Origin: Streptomyces sp. P3
GTDB taxonomy: Bacteria; Actinomycetota; Actinomycetes; Streptomycetales; Streptomycetaceae
Reading direction: 5' to 3'
NCBI RefSeq assembly: GCF_003032475.1
Contig: NZ_CP028369.1
Location: 9,486,001 to 9,550,000, forward strand
DNA length: 64,000 nt
The position numbers were made by a program, and so were the translations under genes. Of this stretch, positions 13,731-20,242 are shown one piece after another. How positions within the stretch are numbered: the first letter of the stretch is position 1; the number at the start of each line of letters is the position of its first letter. Under the pieces are notes generated by a model. That model did no database searches, was not told the origin of the DNA, and worked only from the letters and a program-made list of their open reading frames with translations.

Positions 13731-14163
13731 TATTTTGTCCTGCTTCATCGGTTTTCGCCGCTTCTCCTGCGGGAGGCCGACCCGGCCGACCGGAGTGCGC
13801 TCCCGTGGGCGGCACGTCGCCCGTCCGGCCGCCGCCGACCGGGGGTCCTGCGCGCGTCGCGGCCCGCCCTGCGCGGCTCGGCCCGCTCGCGCCCGCGCAC
13901 CTGAAGACGCGGGCGGACGGGGCGGCGTTCTCCCGGCCGGCTCGACCCGTGTCGGCGCGGACGCCGCGGTACGTGGCCGAGGAGCCGTCCACGCACTCCG
14001 CCGACCGGGCCGGCCGCGGCCATCTCGCTGATCTTGTCCGCGACGTGATGTGCGGCACGCCGTCGGCAAGCCCTTTCGGACCCCGTCGGCGGATAGTGCC
14101 TGCGCACGGCTTGATCAGCGATCAAAGGGGGCGAAGCCCCTGGCCACAGCGCATTCCGCTCAT
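13731..14163. other. Long intergenic stretch with two small inverted repeats, no gene seen
   Basis: No frame here has a convincing start, ribosome site or protein-like sequence. TTGATC-AGC-GATCAA is a perfect inverted repeat at 14111-14125, and GGGGC-GAA-GCCCC a five-pair hairpin at 14128-14140; both lie just upstream of the promoter of the next gene and could be an operator and a structured element. Confidence 0.5.
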
Positions 14164-14193
14164 TTGACAGTGCGATCGGCGCACGGATAGGAA
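14164..14193 (+). promoter_or_regulatory. Vegetative-type promoter for the gene at 14222
   Basis: TTGACA (14164-14169) and TAGGAA (14188-14193) are separated by 18 bases, close to the Streptomyces HrdB pattern TTGAC-N16-18-TAGRNT. The start codon lies 28 bases downstream with GAGAGG six bases before it. Confidence 0.6.
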
Positions 14194-14221
14194 GCAGCCG
14201 GTAGAAGTCGAGAGGTGCACC

Positions 14222-14743
14222 GTGTACGAGCCGAACGTGGTCGGGGACTGGCAGGAGTACGACGAGCATGCCGGTCTGCGGGTCCGCGTCCACCGCCTGG
14301 AGCAGAGCGAGCCGCCGCGGGGGCGCGACGACGCAGCCGAGGGCCTGACGTACTTCTGTCTGCGGGTGACGGTCGAGAACCGCGGCGACGGCCACTCCAC
14401 GATCCACCTCGAGGACGGCCAGATCGACGTGCGGCTCGGCCCGGACGGCGAGAGCGCGTTCATCGACTGGCGCAACTCGCAGTTCATCGAGGGCTTCGAC
14501 GTCTACCCGCTGCGCCGGGCCACCGCCGTGCTGTACGCGGCGGGAGCCGAGGCGTCCCTGAAGCAGGTGGACGTCCAGATCCAGCTGCGGGTGGACGACG
14601 ACTGGGCCGACCGCCGGCTGTGGAGCGGCGGCATCGGCCTGCAGGAGGGCTCCGGCGGCGCCGCGACCGGCGCGGGCCGCGAGAGCCTGGCCCGCCAGGT
14701 CAGCAACTTCCTGCGCGACCAGGCCGAAGAGGGCACCGCCTGA
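14222..14743 (+). CDS. Conserved-looking soluble protein of unknown function
   Basis: A 173-residue acidic protein with no signal peptide or membrane segment. It reads as beta-rich: YFCLRVTVENRGDGHSTIHL, then FIDWRNSQFIEGFDVYPL, resembling Ig-like folds that bind or display ligands, but I recognise no family. The C-terminal 40 residues (Gly-rich, then a helix) look flexible. Start is GTG at 14222 with GAGAGG six bases upstream. It has its own strong promoter and converges on hemC across a hairpin. Function unknown. Confidence 0.7.
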   Translation: MYEPNVVGDWQEYDEHAGLRVRVHRLEQSEPPRGRDDAAEGLTYFCLRVTVENRGDGHSTIHLEDGQIDVRLGPDGESAFIDWRNSQFIEGFDVYPLRRATAVLYAAGAEASLKQVDVQIQLRVDDDWADRRLWSGGIGLQEGSGGAATGAGRESLARQVSNFLRDQAEEGTA

Positions 14744-14762
14744 CGGTGGCCGCCCTCCGCGC

Positions 14763-14789
14763 CGGCCGCCGCTTTGTGCCCGGCGGCCG
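14763..14789. terminator. Bidirectional terminator hairpin
   Basis: CGGCCGCCG (14763-14771) pairs perfectly with CGGCGGCCG (14781-14789) around a 9-base loop, between the convergent genes ending at 14743 and 14798. Confidence 0.6.
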
Positions 14790-14797
14790 CCGTGCGG

Positions 14798-15742
14798 TCA
14801 GTGCGGGATGCCGTCGATGATCTCGCGGGCGCCCTGGCGCAGCAGCGCCACCGCCACCGACGTGCCGAGGGTCGCCGGGTCGAGTCGGCCCGCCCACTCG
14901 TGGGCGTTCAGCCGGGTCTTGCCGTCGGCAGTGAACACACAGGCCCGCAGGGACAGTTCACCACTGCGGTCCACCCGTGCGAAGCCCGCGATCGGGCTGT
15001 TGCAGTGCCCCTGGAGCACGTGCAGGAACATGCGTTCCGCCGTGGCCTCCCGGTGGGTCGCCGGATCGCCCAGTGCGCTGACCGCGTCGATGAGGTCCAC
15101 GTCGCCCTCGCGGCACTGCAGGGCGAGGATGCCCGCACCGATCGGCGGCATCATCGTCTCCGTCGACAGCACCTCGCTGATCACGTCGTGCCGGCCGATG
15201 CGCTCCAGGCCGGACACCGCGAGCAGCAGCGCGTCCGCCTCGCCCGCGGCGAGCTTCTCCAGCCGCCGGTTGGCGTTGCCGCGGAACGGCACGCACTCCA
15301 GGCGCGGTTGGGTTGCGGCGAGTTGCGCGACGCGGCGCACCGACGAGGTGCCGATCCGTGTCCCGTCCGGCAGCTCGTCCAGAGTGAGGCCGCCGGGGTG
15401 GATCAGGGCGTCACGGATGTCGTCGCGCCGCAGGAACGCGGCGAACACGGTGCCCGCGGGCAGCGGCCGGTCGGCGGGGACGTCCTTGACGCAGTGCACC
15501 GCGAGGTCCGCCTCGCCCGCCAGCAGCGCGGCGTCGACCTCCTTGGTGAACGCGCCCTTCCCCTCGACCTGGGACAGGTCTCCCATCCACTTGTCGCCGG
15601 TCGTCCTCACGGGTACGACGTCGGTGCGCACACCGGGGTACGCAGTGGTCAACTCGGCGCGCACTCTCTCCACTTGGGCCAGTGCCATGGGCGAGTCGCG
15701 GGAGACGATGCGAATCAGTTCCGGAACGGACATGCGGGACAC
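14798..15742 (-). CDS. hemC: Hydroxymethylbilane synthase (porphobilinogen deaminase) homologue
   Basis: A 314-residue homologue of the enzyme that polymerises four porphobilinogens into hydroxymethylbilane. [19 protein letters not shown] opens domain 1, HCVKDVP holds the catalytic Asp (HSMKDVP in E. coli), [11 protein letters not shown] is the substrate-binding arginine loop, and [11 protein letters not shown] holds the cofactor-attaching Cys, with His in place of the usual preceding Gly. GTG at 15742 is chosen because GAAGG lies six bases upstream; ATG at 15733 is an alternative. It stands alone, without hemA/B/D, so it looks like the second, stand-alone copy known in Streptomyces. Confidence 0.88.
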   Translation of the reverse strand: MSRMSVPELIRIVSRDSPMALAQVERVRAELTTAYPGVRTDVVPVRTTGDKWMGDLSQVEGKGAFTKEVDAALLAGEADLAVHCVKDVPADRPLPAGTVFAAFLRRDDIRDALIHPGGLTLDELPDGTRIGTSSVRRVAQLAATQPRLECVPFRGNANRRLEKLAAGEADALLLAVSGLERIGRHDVISEVLSTETMMPPIGAGILALQCREGDVDLIDAVSALGDPATHREATAERMFLHVLQGHCNSPIAGFARVDRSGELSLRACVFTADGKTRLNAHEWAGRLDPATLGTSVAVALLRQGAREIIDGIPH

Positions 15743-15805
15743 GATAGACCTTCGCGGCTCATGCCTCGCCAAAGTCCCGGTTTCCGCCGACGTCTGCGCC
15801 GGATG

Positions 15806-16270
15806 TCAGGGGTTCACCCGCAGGCTGAAGCGCCGCTTGTCCGCGCCCAGGGCCCCGCGCCGGGCGTAGAAGCGGATCGCTCCCTCGTTCCAGACGGGGG
15901 TCTGCCACTGCACCTCGGCCAGCCCCCTGCTCCGCGCCTCGGCCGCGACCGCGTCCATCAGCAGGGCGCCGATGCCCAGGCCCCGATGGCCGGGCGTCAG
16001 GAACAGACAGTCCATGTGCAGGTACTCGCGGCCCTCCCAGGTGGAGAGTTCGGGCGCGCAGGTGGCGTAGCCGACGATCTCGCCGTCGGGCAGCTCGGCG
16101 ACCAGACAGCACAGGCGGGGCGTCGCCGCGTCGAAGAGGTATCCGGCCAGTCGCCGGGCGAGGTCGGGCGAGGGAGGGTCGGCACGCTCGTACGCGGCGT
16201 GCTGGGCGGTCAGTTCGGCGACCCGCGGCAGATCGGCCCGCTCGGCGTGCCGCACCCGGGCGGCGATCAC
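15806..16270 (-). CDS. GNAT-family N-acetyltransferase
   Basis: A 154-residue acyl-CoA-dependent acetyltransferase. The acetyl-CoA loop TPGHRGLGIGALLMDAV matches the Q/RxxGxG/A pattern, and EVQWQTPVWNEGAIRFYARR is motif B. Start is GTG at 16270 with GAGGGG upstream. The substrate cannot be told; the short loops suggest a small amine or peptide N-terminus. It lies between hemC and a secreted NLP gene on the same strand without evident linkage. Confidence 0.85.
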   Translation of the reverse strand: MIAARVRHAERADLPRVAELTAQHAAYERADPPSPDLARRLAGYLFDAATPRLCCLVAELPDGEIVGYATCAPELSTWEGREYLHMDCLFLTPGHRGLGIGALLMDAVAAEARSRGLAEVQWQTPVWNEGAIRFYARRGALGADKRRFSLRVNP

Positions 16271-16393
16271 CTGACCGTCCCCTCGGCCGTGTCCGCCTTC
16301 ATCGGACGCCGGGCGGGGATGTGCGGCGCCCGCGCGGATATCGCCGTCGGGAGTTCCTCATGAAGATCCATCCGGTCATCATGCCCGCCCGGA

Positions 16394-16420
16394 CGGCCCC
16401 GGACGCCATATCCGGGGCCG
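16394..16420 (-). terminator. Terminator of the NLP gene
   Basis: CGGCCCCGGA (16394-16403) pairs perfectly with TCCGGGGCCG (16411-16420) around a 7-base loop, 17 bases past the NLP stop codon. Confidence 0.7.
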
Positions 16421-16436
16421 AACCCGTTGGCCGCGG

Positions 16437-17213
16437 CTATGCGTTGGGGTCGAAGGCGACCCCGGGAGGCAGGGCCTTCGACAGGTGGCCGGCGAAACTG
16501 TCGTCCCTCAGGCCGAAGTGGGCGCTGCCGAAGTCGTAGGAGACGAGCTTGTCGCGCAGGCCCGCCGGATATCCGTTCCAGCCGACCAGCGGCGGGTACT
16601 GCCAGACGCCCCGGTGGTTCTCCGGCGGTTCGTCGCCCGAGCCGGCGATCCGGAAGCAGTGCGTGCCGATGCCGTCCTTGTGGTAGACGACCTTCGCGTG
16701 GGTGCCCTCGAAGCGGACCGAGGACGCCGTGTGCACGGTGAACGAGCCGTGGTTGGACGTCGAGACGTACTGGGCCTGGCCGTTCTGCACCCAGACCACG
16801 ACGTGCTCCCAGTCGTGCCGGTGCCCGCCGAGGCTGACGCCCGGGAGGGCCTGGTCCTTCTCGAAGTACAGCCCGTAGAGGTAGGCGCACCAGTCGTTGT
16901 CGCACTTGTAGCGCGAATAGGTGTTGGTGGAGGCGAGGTCGGAGGCGTCGCGGCAGTTGCCGTTGAGCGCGCCGGTCGGCTTCAGGCCGCCGTTGACCGT
17001 GCCGTCCGGGCCGATCGCGGCGGTGGAGTAACACCCGTCCGTGTCGTAGTCGAAGGCGGGCTGGTACGCCAGTTCGCCGGCCTCGGCGTTCTGCGGAAGT
17101 GCCGGGGGAGGGGCGGCGAAGGCGGTGGCGGGGACGGCGAGGACGAGTGCGGCGGCACCGGCGAGTCCGGTCAGCCATCTCCTGCGGTGGGCCTTGAGTC
17201 TGCGTGACGGCAC
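16437..17213 (-). CDS. Secreted NPP1/NLP-family protein (Nep1-like)
   Basis: A 258-residue protein with a Sec signal peptide (Arg-rich start, then TGLAGAAALVLAVPATAFAA, cleavage near residue 33). The mature part contains GHRHDWE at 130-136, the heptapeptide that defines necrosis- and ethylene-inducing NLPs and binds the divalent metal, followed by HVVVWVQNGQ. NLPs of plant pathogens attack plant sphingolipid membranes; many occur in saprophytes with unknown roles. Four Cys residues lie in the mature protein. Start is GTG at 17213 with GGGAG seven bases upstream, and a 10-pair terminator follows. Confidence 0.9.
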   Translation of the reverse strand: MPSRRLKAHRRRWLTGLAGAAALVLAVPATAFAAPPPALPQNAEAGELAYQPAFDYDTDGCYSTAAIGPDGTVNGGLKPTGALNGNCRDASDLASTNTYSRYKCDNDWCAYLYGLYFEKDQALPGVSLGGHRHDWEHVVVWVQNGQAQYVSTSNHGSFTVHTASSVRFEGTHAKVVYHKDGIGTHCFRIAGSGDEPPENHRGVWQYPPLVGWNGYPAGLRDKLVSYDFGSAHFGLRDDSFAGHLSKALPPGVAFDPNA

Positions 17214-17357
17214 GGAGTTCTCCCTCGGTATGCGGGCGCAGCCGAACGGCTGTGGGGGAAAAGGGAGTTCAGCTTCCTCGGTTTCCCCTTCCGCGCCAAG
17301 AGGTCCGCACCGGGTTCGTGGCGGGGGACGGCCCGCGGCCGGCCGGCGGACGCCGGC

Positions 17358-18338
17358 TCAGGCGGAAACGTCCGGAAGGTCGGCCGCCGACTCCTCCGGC
17401 GTCAGGTCCGGTCGCAGCCGCAGCCAGGACGGCTGGCGCAGCAGCCCGGCCCGGGTACGGGTGCTGTAGCGGACCTCGCCGACCAGACGGGGCACGACCC
17501 AGTGCGCGCCGGGCGCCCGCGGCACGGCGTCGAAGGGGCAGGCGTCGGTCGCGGCGGCCCTCAGCAGCGCGGCGAGTTCGGTGCGCTCGGCCTCGCTCCA
17601 CCCGGTGCCCACGCCGCCCACGTAGCGCAGCCCCGTCGTGGCGCGCTGGCCGACGAGGACGGCGCCGGGCAGTCCGGTCAGCCGGCCCTTGCCGGGGAGC
17701 CAGCCGCCCACCAGGACGTCCGCGACGCGCATGTTCCGAATCTTGATCCAGGCCCGCGAGCGCACACCCGGCTCGTACGGGGAATCCAGCCGTTTGCAGA
17801 CCAGGCCCTCAAGACCGTGGGCCCGGGTCGCCTCCAGGGCCTCGCGCCCGTGGCCGACCAGTGCGCCCGGCGTCGACCAGCGGGGCCCGTCCAGCGCGAG
17901 CGCCTCGAGCCGGGCCCGGCGGCGCGCGTAGGGCAGGGGCAGCAGCGAGCGTCCGCCGAGATGCAGCACGTCGAACAGGACCAGGTGCACGGGCGCCGTC
18001 GCGGCGAGCCGCGCGGCCTTTCCCGCCGCCTGCGCCAGCCCCATGCGGGACTGCAGCAACTGGAAGTCGGCACGGCCCTCCGCGTCCAGGGCGAGCACCT
18101 CACCGTCGAGCACGGCCGGCGTGCGGCCGAGCGCCTCGCCCAGCGGCCACAGCTCCGGATACGCCCCGGTGATGTCCTCACCCGAACGGGCCCGCAGGGC
18201 GATGCTCCCGTCGCCGGCGAGGTAGGCCACCGCCCGCTGACCGTCCTGCTTGGTCTCGTAGGCCCACCGGGCGTCCTGGGTGACGGGCGGCAGCGTGCCC
18301 GGGGTGGCGAGCATGGGGGCGATGCGGGGGAGGATCAC
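17358..18338 (-). CDS. ATP-dependent DNA ligase (LigC/LigD-type)
   Basis: A 326-residue ligase. The nucleotidyltransferase domain contains YETKQDGQR with catalytic Lys30, VLDGEVLALD (motif III), GLEGLVCKR (motif IV) and SRAWIKIR (motif V); an OB-fold follows from about residue 200 (VLVGGWLPGKGRLTG). Such short ligases serve repair or end joining rather than replication. Start is GTG at 18338, judged from family alignment because no good ribosome site is visible; ATG at 18314 is an alternative. No ku gene lies adjacent. Divergent from the MarR gene. Confidence 0.9.
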   Translation of the reverse strand: MILPRIAPMLATPGTLPPVTQDARWAYETKQDGQRAVAYLAGDGSIALRARSGEDITGAYPELWPLGEALGRTPAVLDGEVLALDAEGRADFQLLQSRMGLAQAAGKAARLAATAPVHLVLFDVLHLGGRSLLPLPYARRRARLEALALDGPRWSTPGALVGHGREALEATRAHGLEGLVCKRLDSPYEPGVRSRAWIKIRNMRVADVLVGGWLPGKGRLTGLPGAVLVGQRATTGLRYVGGVGTGWSEAERTELAALLRAAATDACPFDAVPRAPGAHWVVPRLVGEVRYSTRTRAGLLRQPSWLRLRPDLTPEESAADLPDVSA

Positions 18339-18485
18339 GGGATGAGGTGTGGACGCGTGAGGACCGCCGTACGCGAAAGCAGCGCCGGTTTCGCCTGAAC
18401 GGCGCTGCGCCGGCGCAGCGCCGATCGAGGGGCGTCGCCGTCCCGCGCGCGGAGCCCGCCGCAACCCCCGCCGAGAAACATTTAC

Positions 18486-18498
18486 TTGAGTTACGCAA
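18486..18498. promoter_or_regulatory. MarR-type operator
   Basis: TTGAGTTACGCAA is a near-palindrome (10 of 13 positions symmetric) that closely resembles the TTGCGTAACGCAA-like sites of MarR regulators. It lies 22 bases before the MarR start and between the divergent ligase and MarR genes, so autoregulation is likely. Confidence 0.55.
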
Positions 18499-18519
18499 CA
18501 AGATGGTAAAGTCGATTCC

Positions 18520-19038
18520 ATGCCCACCGAACCGCTCCCGCCGCCTCCCGTCGCGTCCCCGGAGGTGGTCGAGATCGAGCGCGCGCTCGCTCGCGTCACC
18601 TATCTGAGCACCCGAGCCCGTACGCACGAACGGCTCATGGCGGTCGCGGGCATCCCCCTGGACCGCGCTGCCGTGGCTCTGCTGCGCCAGGTCGCCGACT
18701 CCGAGCCGCAGCGGCCGGGGGAGCTGGCCCAGCGCCTGGGCGTCGAGGCCTCCCATGTGACCCGCACCGTGCAGCAGCTCCAGAAGGCCGGATACGTCAC
18801 CCGGGTGCCCGACCCCGACGACCGCCGCGCCCAGCGGATCCGGCTCACCGGGACCGGCCGCGCCGCCGTCGGACGGGTCCGCGACGCCGGCGCCCGGGGG
18901 CTGCAGCTGGCGCTGGGGGACTGGGACCAGGAGGACCTGGGCCGCCTTGCCGCCCTCTTCCACCGGATGGCCGACGACTTCCTCTCCTACGCCGCCGACG
19001 AGGAGAGCGAGCCGTCCGGGCAGGCCCTCCGCGCCTGA
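18520..19038 (+). CDS. MarR-family transcriptional regulator
   Basis: A 172-residue winged-helix repressor. The DNA-binding helix is GELAQRLGVEASHVTRTVQQ and the wing VTRVPDPDDRRAQRIRLT; flanking helices form the dimer. Start is ATG at 18520; no strong Shine-Dalgarno precedes it. A palindrome resembling the family's operators lies just upstream. Ligand and targets are unknown; the divergent ligase gene and the DoxX-peroxiredoxin pair that follows are candidates. Confidence 0.9.
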   Translation: MPTEPLPPPPVASPEVVEIERALARVTYLSTRARTHERLMAVAGIPLDRAAVALLRQVADSEPQRPGELAQRLGVEASHVTRTVQQLQKAGYVTRVPDPDDRRAQRIRLTGTGRAAVGRVRDAGARGLQLALGDWDQEDLGRLAALFHRMADDFLSYAADEESEPSGQALRA

Positions 19039-19253
19039 CGCCCGTCCGCGAAGACGGCCCGACGGTGGACGGAGCCGCCCGGGGGGCCGGCCGACGGCCG
19101 ACGTGCCGCGTCGCCGCCTGCGCGCGGCACCCGGCCCGGCAGCAACCTCGTTCCCGCCGGGGCCGGTTGGGGCGCCGCGCCTCGGCGACCCCGCTGCCGG
19201 ACCACGGACTACCGTCCAGTAGTGTCGGCCGCCAGGTCGTCCGAGGAGGAACC

Positions 19254-19634
19254 GTGTCCAGGTCCGAACGCTCACCCCTGCTGCTGGCGGGCCTGCTCGC
19301 CACCGCCGGTGTCGCGCACTTCGCCGCGCCGCGCTCCTTCGACGCGACCGTCCCGCGCGCGCTGCCCGGCTCGCCCAGGGCCTGGACGTACGCCAGCGGC
19401 GCGGCCGAGCTTGCACTGGCGGCGGGAGTGGCCCTGCCGCGGACCCGCAAGGCGGCGGCGCTGGCCACGGCCGCGTTCTTCGTCGGCGTCTTCCCCGCGA
19501 ACGTCAAGATGGCGTGGGACTGGCGGCACCGTCCCACCGCGCTCAAGGCCGCCGCCGTCGGTCGCCTGCCGCTGCAGGCCCCGCTCGTGATGTGGGCCCG
19601 CAGCGTCGCGAACGGCACGGAGGGACGGGCATGA
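19254..19634 (+). CDS. Small DoxX-like membrane protein
   Basis: A 126-residue protein with four hydrophobic segments: SPLLLAGLLATAGVAHF, YASGAAELALAAGVALP, AALATAAFFVGVFPANV and a weak C-terminal one. GVAHFAAPRSFDATVPRALP is typical of DoxX/DUF-type membrane proteins. GTG at 19254 follows GAGGAGG. Its stop overlaps the peroxiredoxin start in ATGA, so the two are co-translated and may act together in thiol or redox stress. Confidence 0.8.
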   Translation: MSRSERSPLLLAGLLATAGVAHFAAPRSFDATVPRALPGSPRAWTYASGAAELALAAGVALPRTRKAAALATAAFFVGVFPANVKMAWDWRHRPTALKAAAVGRLPLQAPLVMWARSVANGTEGRA

Positions 19635-20098
19635 GCAAGGCTCCGGAGAAGGGCGACCTCGTCGAGGACTTCGCCCTGAGGGACGAGACCGGTACATCGC
19701 GCAGCCTGACCGGCCTGCTCGCCGACGGGCCGGTGGTCCTCTTCTTCTACCCCGCCGCCCTGACCCCGGGCTGCACCGCCGAGGCCTGCCACTTCCGCGA
19801 CCTCGCGGCGGAGTTCGCCGCCGTCGGGGCGCAGCCCGTCGGCATCAGCGGGGACTCCGTCGACCGCCAGCAGGAGTTCGCCGACCGGCACACCCTCGGC
19901 ATGCCGCTGCTGTCCGACGAGGACGGGGCGGTGCGCGAGCTGTTCGGCGTGAAGCGCGGCTTCTCGCTGGCGCCGAACAAGAGGGTCACCTACGTCATCG
20001 GGCAGGACCGCACCGTCCTGGAGGTCGTGCGCAGCGAACTGCGCATGAACACCCACGCCGACCGCGCCCTCGACGCGCTGCGCGCCCACCGGTCCTGA
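19631..20098 (+). CDS. bcp: Peroxiredoxin, BCP/PrxQ type
   Basis: A 155-residue thiol peroxidase that reduces hydrogen peroxide and organic peroxides. The active site ALTPGCTAEAC has peroxidatic Cys48 and resolving Cys53, the five-residue spacing of atypical 2-Cys BCP proteins. VVLFFYPA and PVGISGDSVDRQQEFADRH are family signatures. It starts inside the last codons of the DoxX-like gene (ATGA overlap). No thioredoxin gene is adjacent. Confidence 0.93.
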   Translation: MSKAPEKGDLVEDFALRDETGTSRSLTGLLADGPVVLFFYPAALTPGCTAEACHFRDLAAEFAAVGAQPVGISGDSVDRQQEFADRHTLGMPLLSDEDGAVRELFGVKRGFSLAPNKRVTYVIGQDRTVLEVVRSELRMNTHADRALDALRAHRS

Positions 20099-20242
20099 CA
20101 GGGCCGGTGGGGCCGACGGGCGGGGTGCGCGGAGCCGCCGTCGCGCCGAGGGGCGCAGGCGGCACAAACGGCACGGACGAGCGCCGGGGCCAGGGCCGGA
20201 AGGCCGGCGGGGCCGTCGCGTCCCACTGCCCCGTCGCGGTTG

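Noticed and set aside
13696..14058. A 120-codon leftward open frame upstream of the sigma factor gene
   Set aside because: Arg/Gly/Ala-rich, no ribosome site, and it runs across the candidate sigma promoter; typical of chance open frames in high-GC DNA.
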